From assembly GCA_041391365.1 (NCBI GenBank), contig JAWKOC010000002.1, positions 434,001 to 498,000 of the forward strand: a DNA stretch of 64,000 nucleotides, read 5' to 3'. The stretch is from JAGRAX01 sp041391365. GTDB lineage: Bacteria > Bdellovibrionota_G > JALEGL01 > JAGRMV01. This document shows, piece after piece, positions 52,268-61,513 of this stretch. Below the pieces are notes generated by a model. The model was not told where the DNA came from and made no database searches. It was given only the letters and a program-made list of their open reading frames with translations. Within the stretch, counting starts at the first letter, position 1, and each line of letters starts with the position of its first letter. Both the position numbers and the translations under genes were made by a program.

Positions 52268-53363
52268 ACGACCCAAACACATTCGAGAACTCACGCCCTA
52301 TCAACCAGGGAAAACCATTCAGGAGGCTAGCAGAGATCGTGCGATTGCTCATTATGTAAAACTTGCCTCGAATGAAAATCCTATGGGTGTGTCTCCCATG
52401 GTTGTGGAAGCCATCTCTCAGTCGTGTTCTTCCATGCTTCATCTGTATCCAGAAAAAAGAGACCCCGAATTGCTCGGTGCGATTGCAAATCATCTTGGTG
52501 TGTCTCCCAAGCGCTTGGTATGCACGGCAGGCATCGATTCTTTGTTGGCTTATATTTTGATGGCATTCAGTTCTCAAGGAGAAGAAATTCTCACAAGTGA
52601 AGGAAGTTTCATTGGGATCTATGTCAATGCCCAAAAATTGGGAAGAACCGTCAAAACGGTACCTTTACGTGACTGGACCTTTGATTTGGATGCGATCTCA
52701 CGGGCTTGTACAGATCAAACGAGAATCATCTATGTGGCCAATCCCAACAATCCGACTTCTACCGCATTCGGATACAAGCGACTAAGGTCATTTCTGGATC
52801 GCATCCCCAAACATGTTCTGATCATTTTGGATGAAGCATATTTTGAATACGCTCGTGAGTTTGAAGATTACCCCAATGGAATCGACTTGCATCAAGAGAA
52901 TGTGATCGTTTGTAGAACCATGTCGAAGGCCTATGGTTTGGCAGGTTTACGAATGGGGTATGCATATGCGACCGAAGGAATTGTTGAAGAACTTTTGAAA
53001 GTTCGTTTGCCGTTTGAGCCAAGTATTTTGGCCAGAGTTGCGGCTCACCAAGCTCTCCTAGACCAAAATTTTTTGGAGGAGATTTTGGAACTCAATCGAA
53101 GATCATTGAAATTTCTCCAGAACGAGTTGGATCGGATTGGCATTTCATATGTTCCCAATAGCCGGTGCAATTTTTTGATGATGTTGTTTGATTCGGCTCA
53201 GATCGCCCGTCAGGTGGTTGATCAATGTTTAAATCAAGGAATTATTTTGCGAGGCTTGGAATCTTTTGGAATTGATCGAGGAGTCCGAATCAATACGGGG
53301 ACAGATGATCAAAATCAATTGGCGATTTCGTGTTTGGAAAAAATTGTAAAGACCATGCAATAA
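52260..53363 (+). CDS. HisC-like PLP aminotransferase, probably aromatic
   Basis: A 367-residue fold-type I aminotransferase with the HisC pattern: ASNENPMG, NPNNPT, DEAYFEY and the PLP lysine K223 in MSKAYGLAGLRMG. HisC relatives often use aromatic amino acids. Lying between hmgA and the FAH-family gene, it most likely supplies 4-hydroxyphenylpyruvate from tyrosine, although a histidinol-phosphate role cannot be ruled out. ATG 52260 overlaps hmgA by 8 bases. Confidence 0.85.
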   Translation: MIERPKHIRELTPYQPGKTIQEASRDRAIAHYVKLASNENPMGVSPMVVEAISQSCSSMLHLYPEKRDPELLGAIANHLGVSPKRLVCTAGIDSLLAYILMAFSSQGEEILTSEGSFIGIYVNAQKLGRTVKTVPLRDWTFDLDAISRACTDQTRIIYVANPNNPTSTAFGYKRLRSFLDRIPKHVLIILDEAYFEYAREFEDYPNGIDLHQENVIVCRTMSKAYGLAGLRMGYAYATEGIVEELLKVRLPFEPSILARVAAHQALLDQNFLEEILELNRRSLKFLQNELDRIGISYVPNSRCNFLMMLFDSAQIARQVVDQCLNQGIILRGLESFGIDRGVRINTGTDDQNQLAISCLEKIVKTMQ

Positions 53364-53382
53364 GTATCAGAGAGGATTGGTT

Positions 53383-54399
53383 ATGAAATTTGTTACGTAT
53401 GCAAATCAACAAAATAAAATGAAACTGGGCTTGTATATTCAAGGAAAAGTTTATGACATAGAAGAACAGGGGAAAAAGGCCAATCTACTGTTGCCATCGT
53501 CGATGAAAGAATTGCTTGAGGAGAGCGAAAAACTGCAACCTTTATGCAAGATTTTGTCTGATCAAATCTTTGATAAACCTACAAGTTTTTCGGACGTCAA
53601 AGAGTATGTATTGAAGGCGCCTGTCCCCCATCCGACTTCGTGTCGTGATGGTTATGCCTTCCGCCAGCATGTCGAAACCATGAGGAAAAATCGGGGGGCG
53701 GAAATGTCTCCAGAGTTTGATCAATTTCCTGTTTTTTACTTTACCAACCACAATGCCATTGTAGGTCCTGGAGACATTGAGCTTGAAAGAGACCACTTTG
53801 AAAAACTAGATTTTGAGTTGGAAGTGGCCATCGTTGTTGGAAAACGAGGTATCAATATTTCTGCTCAGGAAGCAGACGACTACATTTTTGGATATACCAT
53901 CATGAACGATCTTTCTGCCCGGCAATTGCAAATGGAGGAAATGAAACTCAGTTTGGGGCCAGCAAAAGGGAAAGATTTTGGAACTGCAATTGGCCCTTAT
54001 CTTGTCACGACAGATGAGCTTTCGGATTACCATGTCTCCACTCCTGATGGAGACAAATACGATCTGAAGATGATTGCCAAACACAATGGAAAATTGATTT
54101 CTGAAGGTAATCTCAAAACCATGAATTGGACTTTTGCTCAAATTTTGGAAAGAGTTTCCTACGGCGTAGAGATCTATCCAGGAGATGTGATTGGTTCAGG
54201 TACTGTGGGAACTGGGTGTTATGCGGAAATCAATGGAACGGCCGCACGAAAAGCAGCAGAGTTGAAAGATACCTATGAACCTCAGTGGTTGAAAGAAGGC
54301 GATGTGATTGAGCTAGAAGTCGAAGGTCTCGGGAACTTGAAAAATACGATGGTGAGAAAAAAAGTTGATCGCTCCATTTTGGAAAAAAAACGTGGATGA
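53383..54399 (+). CDS. Fumarylacetoacetate hydrolase family protein
   Basis: A 338-residue FAH-fold enzyme (DFELEVAIVVGKRG, IFGYTIMNDLSARQLQ, GKDFGTAIGPYL) with the acidic metal site. By position it performs the last step of homogentisate breakdown, to fumarate and acetoacetate. It is shorter than classical FAH (about 420 residues) and its NDLSARQLQ segment departs from the usual NDWSARDIQ, so it belongs to the broader family. ATG 53383 has AGAGGA six bases upstream. No maleylacetoacetate isomerase is adjacent. Confidence 0.87.
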   Translation: MKFVTYANQQNKMKLGLYIQGKVYDIEEQGKKANLLLPSSMKELLEESEKLQPLCKILSDQIFDKPTSFSDVKEYVLKAPVPHPTSCRDGYAFRQHVETMRKNRGAEMSPEFDQFPVFYFTNHNAIVGPGDIELERDHFEKLDFELEVAIVVGKRGINISAQEADDYIFGYTIMNDLSARQLQMEEMKLSLGPAKGKDFGTAIGPYLVTTDELSDYHVSTPDGDKYDLKMIAKHNGKLISEGNLKTMNWTFAQILERVSYGVEIYPGDVIGSGTVGTGCYAEINGTAARKAAELKDTYEPQWLKEGDVIELEVEGLGNLKNTMVRKKVDRSILEKKRG

Positions 54400-54411
54400 G
54401 AAAGGCTATAC

Positions 54412-55377
54412 ATGGCAAAGATGATCTCCCTTGATCCATCGTCGATGCCTACGGGCCAGATTCAAAGCGTGTTGACCGCTGGAGTAGCGCCACGTCCTAT
54501 TGCGCTCGTTTCTACTGTCTCACATGATGGAAAGAGCAACCTTGCTCCATTTTCTTTTTTTAATGCTGTAGGTAGCCAACCTCCTCATATTGTTTTTTCT
54601 CCGGCACGTAGAGTTCGAGATGGTGGTCTAAAAGACACTTACCATAATCTTATGCAGACGGGGCAGTGTGTGGTTCATATGGTGAACTACGCTATGGTTG
54701 AACAAATGAACTTGGCTTCGGGTGAATATGATCACGGGGTCAATGAGTTTGAAAAGTCCGGTTTTACTTCGATAGAGTCCGATGTTGTAACAGCCAAACG
54801 CATCAAAGAATCTCCTTTTCATATGGAATGCGAGTTAAGGCATATGATTCAATTGGGGGGAAATCCAGGGTCGGGAAATCTCGCCATTTGTGAAGTTCTT
54901 CGCTTTCATGTTAGCGAAGATGTTTATGATAGAAAACATTTTCACATCAAGAATCTTGATCACGTAGGACGCAATGGTGGAAGCTACTACACACGAAGTT
55001 TTGAAAAATCTATGTTTGAACTAGAGATGCCTCGCAGAGAAATTGGAATGGGATTTGATCAGTTGCCTGCCGACATGTTGAACACGACTCGTCTTCAAGC
55101 GAAACATTTGGCAACACTGGCAAGTTTGTCAAAGAAACCGAGTCTGGATTCTTTTACGCAATGGATCTCAGCAAGTGGACAAAAAAAACTCAGTCCCAAA
55201 CAGAAAGAAAAAGCACTAAAGGAAAAAAACTATACAGCTCTTTTGGCTGATGCAAACCAAAGAGGAGAGTTCCGTTCAAGCCAGAAATACACATGGATCA
55301 AATGGGCACTGGAACAAGGATGCATCGATCATGCGTGGATGATTTGGATGTGTTTTGAGCGAAAGGAAAAACCATGA
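54412..55377 (+). CDS. Flavin-reductase-like FMN-binding protein with C-terminal extension
   Basis: The first 200 or so residues form an FMN-binding split barrel (APRPIALVSTVSHDGKSNLAPFSFFNAV), as in flavin reductases and related oxidoreductases. About 120 further residues are helical and lysine-rich without a known domain. It follows the FAH-family gene by 12 bases and overlaps the DUF4230 gene by ATGA, so it belongs to the operon. Role in the pathway unknown; perhaps aromatic ring or quinone handling. Confidence 0.78.
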   Translation: MAKMISLDPSSMPTGQIQSVLTAGVAPRPIALVSTVSHDGKSNLAPFSFFNAVGSQPPHIVFSPARRVRDGGLKDTYHNLMQTGQCVVHMVNYAMVEQMNLASGEYDHGVNEFEKSGFTSIESDVVTAKRIKESPFHMECELRHMIQLGGNPGSGNLAICEVLRFHVSEDVYDRKHFHIKNLDHVGRNGGSYYTRSFEKSMFELEMPRREIGMGFDQLPADMLNTTRLQAKHLATLASLSKKPSLDSFTQWISASGQKKLSPKQKEKALKEKNYTALLADANQRGEFRSSQKYTWIKWALEQGCIDHAWMIWMCFERKEKP

Positions 55378-55953
55378 TCCGAGTAGGAAAGATAATCTTC
55401 TTTTTTGTGTTTGCATGTCTTTGCATCAGCTTTGGATACTATGCAGGAAACAAAGGTCAAGATTGGGACAATACACCCATGATGGTAGGGTCATTGTCTC
55501 AAAAGACTTTGGATATTCTGAAATTGAGTGTGGTGGAAGTTCAGGTTGCTCATAGGTATTTGAAATCAACAAAGAAAAGCTCAAAATTTATTCCATTGAA
55601 CTTCCTTTACAGATCAGCGATCGATGATCCTTGCCAAAGGAAAAGTGCAGTTTGGGTATGATTTGGTTCACGCCAAGACAGAAGTGGACCCCGTGGCAAA
55701 AAAAATCATTGTTTCCAATGCGAAGGTTGTAATCAATTCTACAGATTTTAACTATGAGTATTTGTTTGAAAAAGATACATTTCTCAACCCAATCACTCCC
55801 AACGATCGAAATCATATGCTCGATCAGATCAAATCCAAAGCCATTGCACAATTGAAACCGGTGCAGTTTGAAAAGAGAGTGAAAGAGAAAACAGATGAGC
55901 TGCTCGCTCAGCTCAAAGGTTTTACGAGCTGGACCATCGAAGTTCGATCTTAA
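55374..55953 (+). pseudogene. DUF4230 protein interrupted by two frame changes
   Basis: An N-terminal membrane anchor (IIFFFVFACLCISFGYYAG) is followed by the DUF4230 domain. Its second half (MILAKGKVQFGYDLVHAKTEV onwards, split by frames) is read from 55624. The frames join if one A is added to the run near 55586-55589 and one base near 55622, giving SKIYSIELPLQISD-RMILAKGK and about 193 residues. ATG 55374 overlaps the preceding stop. As with other broken genes here, sequencing error is plausible. Confidence 0.65.
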
Positions 55954-55969
55954 GCCGATGGGCTCTCCC
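55941..55969 (+). repeat. 29-nt direct repeat, copy 1
   Basis: Identical to 56207-56235. It covers the last codons of the DUF4230 gene (EVRS and stop) and the first 16 bases after it. The two copies bracket 237 bases. Confidence 0.75.
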
Positions 55970-56167
55970 CCTTGGGGTAGCTGGTATTGGTTTTTTTTCA
56001 CAGGACGATGGGTTAGATCGAGGTCTCTTCTGCGGGGAATGGCTCGTATGAACTTTTGGAGGTAGAAGTTTGTGTTGCCTACTGCGCTTGAGTTCCCTCG
56101 CAGTAGAGACCTCGATCAATGCAATCGCACAGCTGTTTTTTTTCATTCGTTTGAAAAGGAAAAGATC

Positions 56168-56192
56168 GCTTATCTTTTAGATAAGCATTTTT
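56168..56192 (+). terminator. Terminator-like hairpin after the tyrosine-degradation operon
   Basis: An 8-bp stem (56168-56175 with 56179-56186) with a TTT loop, followed by A and five T. The stem is AT-rich, so efficiency may be modest. It lies 215 bases past the DUF4230 stop and would end the rightward operon. Confidence 0.5.
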
Positions 56193-56206
56193 CAAATGAT
56201 TTTTGG

Positions 56207-56235
56207 AGTTCGATCTTAAGCCGATGGGCTCTCCC
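56207..56235 (+). repeat. 29-nt direct repeat, copy 2
   Basis: Exact copy of 55941-55969. Its right part forms one arm of a perfect 9-bp hairpin (56227-56235 with 56239-56247), which is incomplete at copy 1. Confidence 0.75.
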
Positions 56236-56258
56236 AAGGGGAGAGCCTTCGCGGAGCG

Positions 56259-57204
56259 TTATATAAACTCTCTGATTCTTTTCAGATTCAGAGGAGTCTG
56301 ATTTTCCCCTCGACACCCGTACCAACAGAGTGTGCAATCTTGGGCTTTGAAACTTTTTTGTGATCGTAATCTTCCCAAAACACCACGGGAGGCAGTTCGG
56401 AACAAGCTTTGAACCAACCCTCGGGGGTCACTTGCACCCAGGCCAATCCAGCAGGGCAATTGGGGATTTGATGATTGCGATAAAACAAGGGGATATGATC
56501 AAGATAATAGTCGGACGAGCGAACGGTTCTATTTTTCGTTTGAATTGCTTCAAGTCGTCGATCATTTGAGGCAGAGCCGTCATGTTCTCATTGGAGAGAA
56601 AATGCTGATCGTTCATGTTTTTCAAATCACTATAGGATGTATAGGAAATATTGATGCCCCAGGTTTTTGCGAGTTTTGCGGCTTCCAAGGTCTGTTCAAA
56701 ATTTTCTTCCATCACAATCCAGTTCATTTGAACCGAGTCGAATCCGATGTCGGTCAAGCTGGGAATCAATTCGGAAAGATGCTTCCATAGATTTGGAATT
56801 CCACGGCTTTTGTCATGGCGATCGTCGAGATAATCGATGGAAAAAGAAAGTTGATTCAATCCTGCGTTGTGAAGTTCTTTGGCTTTGGCATGTGTCATCA
56901 ACGATCCATTGGTGATCATGGCCAAATAGACCACAGGAACTTCTTTTCGAATTCCTTTGATGATGTCGACCAAATCTGTTCGAAGCATGGGTTCACCACC
57001 TGTAATGGTGACCATCATGGGATCAATTTTCTTGATGATGGGTCCGTAGTCTTTGATGGTGACTTCTTTTTTGGTCTTCCAATAGTCACAAAAGTCGCAA
57101 GTTGCATTGCATCTTTTGGTGATTTCCAAGTTGACTGTGACAGGACGACCTTGGAATTTGTTGCGATAGTATTTGAATCCCAATTTAGCTTTATCTGCGA
57201 ACAT
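56259..57204 (-). pseudogene. Radical SAM protein interrupted by two frame changes
   Basis: The N-terminal barrel has the cluster motif CNATCDFC (C32, C36, C39) and TITGGEPMLR, diagnostic of radical SAM enzymes. The frame then breaks at the T run 56532-56536 and again at 56354-56359. One base added at each joins FKRKNRTVRSSDYYL, IPNCPAGLAWVQVTPEGWFKACSE and DCTLCWYGCRGE. This gives about 315 residues with a C-terminal cysteine-rich auxiliary region. Substrate unknown. Both breaks are one-base losses in homopolymers. Confidence 0.8.
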
Positions 57205-57269
57205 ACCTGTATTTCCCCTATCTTGAGGTTAAAGGCCTAGATACGTTACTTTTTAGGACTTGTCGAGTC

Positions 57270-57950
57270 CTACACGGCTAAGGTTCGCCGGGAGGGGATA
57301 GATTTAGAAAGAAGCTTGCAACAGAGGACTATTCGCCAGCCACCGCTGCCAATTTTGGAGGTTTTGGCCCAGGCGCTGGTGTCAAATCCTTGTTCTCCAA
57401 AGGTAATTGACTGTATCAGTCCGCTGCTAGAAAGTTCAATTTCTCGGGCCCTGGCAGAGCTGGACAAATCAGGGTTGGAGATCACCACCTGATAAGACTG
57501 AGCGGAGCAAATGCCCGCTGCCGTATTGCATTCTCTGGGAACTCCGGCGGTATCAAACCAAATGGGTTCGTCCCCTTGAAAGGTGTTGGCGCAACCCAAA
57601 ACCAGGCTCACGCCAGAACTCATGGTGTTCGTATCCAACTCAATGTCACCCGCATTTCCACAGGCACCGACGGCACCATGATTTCCATCAACATCCAACG
57701 TGATGCTGATGGTCCCATCCGTTCGGATTTCCAGGCAAGTCCACTGAATTCTGGAGGTGGCTTCGAATTGTGCTCGATTCATGTCTTGCTCAATTCGTTC
57801 GACCGTATCCAAAAGGCGCTGCTTGGGAATGTAGCTGCTCATGGTAAAAACGACTGCTGTCATCAGCATGGTGATGATCACAAGCGTGATCATCAATTCG
57901 ATCAATGTTACGCCTTTGCGAGGTCGTGGGTTCCTTTGGTTCTTGCTCAT
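57270..57950 (-). CDS. GspH/FimT-type prepilin
   Basis: From ATG 57950, a type IV pilin-like protein of 226 residues: a basic leader ending at RKG, cleavage before VTLIELMITLV, and the hydrophobic helix with Glu5. The mature part carries several cysteines and a Gly/Ser-rich C-terminus as in minor pseudopilins. No other pilus genes are adjacent. The extreme C-terminus (CCKLLSKSIPSRR) is odd for a pilin, and a late frame change cannot be excluded. It lies 19 bases after ppx. Confidence 0.8.
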   Translation of the reverse strand: MSKNQRNPRPRKGVTLIELMITLVIITMLMTAVVFTMSSYIPKQRLLDTVERIEQDMNRAQFEATSRIQWTCLEIRTDGTISITLDVDGNHGAVGACGNAGDIELDTNTMSSGVSLVLGCANTFQGDEPIWFDTAGVPRECNTAAGICSAQSYQVVISNPDLSSSARAREIELSSSGLIQSITFGEQGFDTSAWAKTSKIGSGGWRIVLCCKLLSKSIPSRRTLAV

Positions 57951-57969
57951 ATTCTCTACTTTAAAGAAT

Positions 57970-58905
57970 TTAGGAGGGAAACTCAATGGGCGATTCAAAA
58001 CTCTTGAATTGGTCAAACATTTTTCCAAAACGTATCCCTCGGTCCCGAACCAAAAAGCTTGAAATTCCAAATTTTTCCAAAAGCCTTTCGACAATCAAGG
58101 CTCCAGAGAGAAGAACATCCGCTCGTTTTTCGCTGACTCCAGGCAACTGTTTGATGTCTTCCAAGGACATCGAAGATAATCTGTTGATCCATTGAGAAAG
58201 AGCATGTTTTTCAATTGCTTTCATGTCAACGTGCTGTGGGCTGTAGGTACCTATTTCATGGATGAGCGCTGCAAGCTGTGTAAAACTACCGGCGGTACCA
58301 TAATAGTGCTCCAAGGGAGGAAGAGGCGGAATGCGTTGCAAATGCATATCAATGTGACTTCGTGCTGCATCAAGATCGTTGTTTTGCATTTGCTTTTCGA
58401 GCAATTTTACGGTTCCAAAGCTCATGCTTCGACCCCCATCAAAGCGTGGCCCCAGGCCCCATCCAATTTCTGTCGAACCACCACCAATGTCTACCACCAT
58501 CGAAGGCTTGTCATGACTGAGATCAGCCAACACCGAAAGATAGGTCAGTCGAACTTCTTCATTTTTGGCGATGACTTCGACCTCTAGGCCTGTTTGGTTC
58601 TGGATTTGCTCAATGACAACATCCTGATTGGAGGCTTCTCGAAGAGCAGCCGTGGCGCACAAAACAATGGATTCGCAGTTGTGTTTTTCGGCAGAACTCT
58701 TCATGTGCGAAAGTGCAGCCAAGGTTCGATCCATCGCATGGCGTGAGATTTCTCCTGTGCTTTCCAACCCTTGGCCCAATCGAACCACTTCATTTTGGTC
58801 TTCCAACACTTTGATGATTCCATCGGAACCACGATGTGCAACCAGCATCAGCAACGAGTTTGTGCCAAGATCAATGGTGGCTAGAGTCCTGCTTTTGTAT
58901 TTCAT
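57970..58905 (-). CDS. ppx: Exopolyphosphatase / pppGpp phosphatase family
   Basis: A 311-residue Ppx/GppA protein with the ASKHA-fold motifs TIDLGTNSLLMLV at the start, ALREASNQ, VVDIGGGSTEIGWG and YGTAGSFTQLAAL. Members degrade polyphosphate or convert pppGpp to ppGpp. It lacks the long C-terminal domain of E. coli Ppx, matching the short two-domain form. Direct choice between the two substrates is not possible from sequence. Confidence 0.9.
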   Translation of the reverse strand: MKYKSRTLATIDLGTNSLLMLVAHRGSDGIIKVLEDQNEVVRLGQGLESTGEISRHAMDRTLAALSHMKSSAEKHNCESIVLCATAALREASNQDVVIEQIQNQTGLEVEVIAKNEEVRLTYLSVLADLSHDKPSMVVDIGGGSTEIGWGLGPRFDGGRSMSFGTVKLLEKQMQNNDLDAARSHIDMHLQRIPPLPPLEHYYGTAGSFTQLAALIHEIGTYSPQHVDMKAIEKHALSQWINRLSSMSLEDIKQLPGVSEKRADVLLSGALIVERLLEKFGISSFLVRDRGIRFGKMFDQFKSFESPIEFPS

Positions 58906-59001
58906 GAGGGCAGGTGTAAAGCCATTTTCTCATTTAGTCAAAGGAAGGAATCCATTTCCTTGATCTTTTCTTACATCTTCCTGAGCACCCGCAGTTACAA
59001 A

Positions 59002-60339
59002 CTACATCAAGGGCTTTGCGGTGGCCGAGACAGCTTTGGGCTGCCAGGTGGGCATGAAATGATCCCAATCTTTTGTTGTCAACTGGGTTTGCTTGCTACC
59101 GTCGGCTCTCATCATGAACACTTGTCGTTTGCCTGTTCGATTGGAGACAAACAAAATAAAATTTCCATCGGGAGACCAAGCGGGTTCTTCATTGTTTTTG
59201 GTGTCGTAGGTCAAACGTTCCATGTTTGTTCCATCGATGTTGACGGTAAAAATATCAAAATCACCATCCGTATCCATGCCTGCAAACGCAATTTTGTCCC
59301 CTTTGGGAGACCATGCAGGGTCATTGTTGCTTTTGCCTTTGAAGGTGATGCGTTTGGCGGTTGAGTCTTTTGCATTTCGATTCATGATGTATACCTGAGA
59401 TGATCCATCTCGATCGGACACGAAAGCAAATTGTTGTCCATCTGGTGAAAAAGAAGGACTTACATCGACACCTCGATCTTTGGTTTTTCTGGAAATGACT
59501 TTTCCATCCAAATCCAAGAAATACAAATCATGATTTTTTCCGATGTCCAATGTGGTTAAGATCCAATCTTGCGTAGGATCCATCGCAAGTCCAATGGCCG
59601 AATAGGAGAACGTCGACAATTTTGTGTTTTGTCTTTTGTCGAGATCAAATCGAAAAAGAGCAGGCTTGTTTTTGACAAAACTTGTGTAGTAAATCGACTT
59701 TCCATCTTTGGACCATTGCGGAGAGAGCGTGATGGATCGGTGTTGTGTAAGGGTATCGTAGTTGTCCCCATTGAAGTGCATCATGCACAGTTCTTTGTCA
59801 TTTTTCGGGCGGCAAATGAAAGCAATTTTGGTGTCAAACAAGCCTTCTTCTCCCGTAAGGGCTTCAAGAATGGAGTTGGAAAATGCGTGGGCCATGTTTG
59901 CAATTTGATTATCTCCACCTTTGTATCTTCGTGCCATGATTTCTTTTTTTGTAAGAACATCATACAAATGGGCTTCGATGGTGATCACATCAGCATCTTT
60001 GCGATACAAACCTTTGATCAAAGCATAGGTATCGATCATGGTCCAAAAGGAAAAGTTGATTTTTCGAGCATCTACGACTCTGGACTGCGAACGTGGCTCC
60101 AAAAATGCATTTTCAGGAATAAAGTGAAAAATTTTGATCAGTTGCAAATCTTCTTTGACCGTTGTTTGGAAAAGTTCCACGGATGGATCAATTTTTTGGC
60201 TACTTCCAGTGTAAGCATGAAAGGGAGCCATCGCCAAAGGGTAGGTTTTGTTTGAGCTTTGATTGATGTTGATCAAAATTTGAGCGTGCAAGGTTGAACT
60301 TGCAAGCAAGACCAACCCTGCGACTAGATATTTTTTCAT
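59002..60339 (-). CDS. tolB: Tol-Pal system protein TolB
   Basis: A periplasmic protein of 445 residues with a signal peptide (LHA-Q), an N-terminal alpha/beta domain and a C-terminal six-bladed propeller made of repeats such as WSPKGDKIAFAG and PSFSPDGQQFAFVSDRDG. TolB binds Pal and TolA to keep the outer membrane attached during division. Its start overlaps the stop of the tolA-like gene by ATGA. No pal gene follows within this window. Confidence 0.95.
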   Translation of the reverse strand: MKKYLVAGLVLLASSTLHAQILININQSSNKTYPLAMAPFHAYTGSSQKIDPSVELFQTTVKEDLQLIKIFHFIPENAFLEPRSQSRVVDARKINFSFWTMIDTYALIKGLYRKDADVITIEAHLYDVLTKKEIMARRYKGGDNQIANMAHAFSNSILEALTGEEGLFDTKIAFICRPKNDKELCMMHFNGDNYDTLTQHRSITLSPQWSKDGKSIYYTSFVKNKPALFRFDLDKRQNTKLSTFSYSAIGLAMDPTQDWILTTLDIGKNHDLYFLDLDGKVISRKTKDRGVDVSPSFSPDGQQFAFVSDRDGSSQVYIMNRNAKDSTAKRITFKGKSNNDPAWSPKGDKIAFAGMDTDGDFDIFTVNIDGTNMERLTYDTKNNEEPAWSPDGNFILFVSNRTGKRQVFMMRADGSKQTQLTTKDWDHFMPTWQPKAVSATAKPLM

Positions 60340-61064
60340 GATGCACTCCTATCAAAATCCAATTGAAATGGTTCTTGTTTAAACATTTGATTCAAGCTCA
60401 CTGGAGGAGCTTGAATGGGGGAAGATTTTTTCACTGCTCGAATGGCCGCTTGATCATAAGATTCGTCGTTGGAGCTGCTCAGAAGCTTAGGTTCTGAGAT
60501 TTCCCCATTGGGGAGGATAAAAAACTGGATGACAGGCTTTTTGTCTGGAGCTTGTCGAATCCAAATGAAATTGCTGGTGATGGTTTTTTCCACAAGTCTT
60601 CGATATTCGAGAAATTCAGATGTACTTTGAAGGAGTCCAATTTCTGAACTGCTGAGTTGATCTTCCGGTTGGTCCTGACTGGAAAAATTGTTGGCTTTGG
60701 GCATGGGCCGATCTTCATTTTGATCGAGGTTCGCCAATGCTTTCTTGAGGAGCTCTTCACGACTCATGGTTTTTTTGGCTTCTTCTTTTTTTACTTCCTT
60801 TTTTTCAACCGTAGGTTTTGCATCGGGTTTCGCAATTTTTTTGGGTTCTTCTTTGGGAGCTTCTACTTTGGGGAGGACTTTGGGTGGAGGAAGTTTATGA
60901 TCGGGTGTTTTCTTTGGAGATTGAATCGATGTCCATACAACATTGCTTTGCGGTGGAGGAAGATTGATCTTGGAGTGAAATGAAAAAACGTTAGAAACCA
61001 CCAAGAAGACCACTCCATGGCCCATCAGAGAAACAATCCAGCTTTTCGATTCGAGAAAATCCAT
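60336..61064 (-). CDS. TolA/TonB-like energy-transducing protein
   Basis: A 242-residue protein with one N-terminal membrane helix (GHGVVFLVVSNVF), a long Pro/Lys/Glu-rich periplasm-spanning linker, and a TonB/TolA-type C-terminal domain (WIRQAPDKKPVIQFFILPNGEI... AAIRAVKKSSPIQAPP). By position between tolR and tolB it acts as TolA, coupling the proton-driven TolQR motor to the outer membrane. It is shorter than E. coli TolA. Confidence 0.88.
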   Translation of the reverse strand: MDFLESKSWIVSLMGHGVVFLVVSNVFSFHSKINLPPPQSNVVWTSIQSPKKTPDHKLPPPKVLPKVEAPKEEPKKIAKPDAKPTVEKKEVKKEEAKKTMSREELLKKALANLDQNEDRPMPKANNFSSQDQPEDQLSSSEIGLLQSTSEFLEYRRLVEKTITSNFIWIRQAPDKKPVIQFFILPNGEISEPKLLSSSNDESYDQAAIRAVKKSSPIQAPPVSLNQMFKQEPFQLDFDRSAS

Positions 61065-61080
61065 GGTGAGGTGCCAAAGG

Positions 61081-61500
61081 TTATTTTTTGTCCTGGTTTT
61101 CCGTGATCATTCCTACTTTTTCAACTCCTGCGTTTTTGATCAAAGCCATCACCTGCATGACATACCCATAGGGCAGACTCTTATCTGCTTGGAGATAAAT
61201 CTCCTTTTTCTTTTTGGAGGTGTAAATGGCTTCGAGTTTGGGTTGAAGTTCTTTGATGCTGACCGAGGCATCTCCGATCGAAATGGCTTGTTGTTTGTCT
61301 ATATATATCACCAAATCATTTTCAACCAGCGAGACTGCGTCGGTGGTTTCGGTCTCTGGAAGATCAATTTCAACTCCTTGATGAATCAAGGGGGCCGTAA
61401 CCATAAAAATGATCAACAGCACGAGCATCACATCCACAAGGGGAGTGACGTTGATTTCCGAGATTGGACCTCCGTATTCTCCTGATGTTTTCATCGCCAT
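61081..61500 (-). CDS. tolR: TolR/ExbD family motor protein
   Basis: A 139-residue inner-membrane protein with one transmembrane helix containing the essential Asp (INVTPLVDVMLVLLIIF) and a periplasmic domain. Together with TolQ it forms the proton-driven motor of the Tol system. It is 13 bases after tolQ and 16 bases before the tolA-like gene. Confidence 0.94.
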   Translation of the reverse strand: MAMKTSGEYGGPISEINVTPLVDVMLVLLIIFMVTAPLIHQGVEIDLPETETTDAVSLVENDLVIYIDKQQAISIGDASVSIKELQPKLEAIYTSKKKKEIYLQADKSLPYGYVMQVMALIKNAGVEKVGMITENQDKK

Positions 61501-61513
61501 GGTTGCTTACCTC

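Larger units (their letters stand above)
55954..56258. other. 305-bp intergenic region with nested repeats
   Basis: No credible gene. It contains an imperfect inverted repeat with an exact 12-bp core (56016-56027 with 56106-56117) and partial pairing beyond it to roughly 24 or more bases, a terminator-like hairpin (56168-56186), a second hairpin (56227-56235 with 56239-56247), and the second 29-nt direct repeat. Confidence 0.6.

Noticed and set aside
57255..57275. Hairpin TAGGACT / AGTCCTA at the end of the prepilin gene
   Set aside because: No T run follows on the strand of the gene; the stem is only 7 bp and overlaps the stop codon, so a terminator call is not supported.
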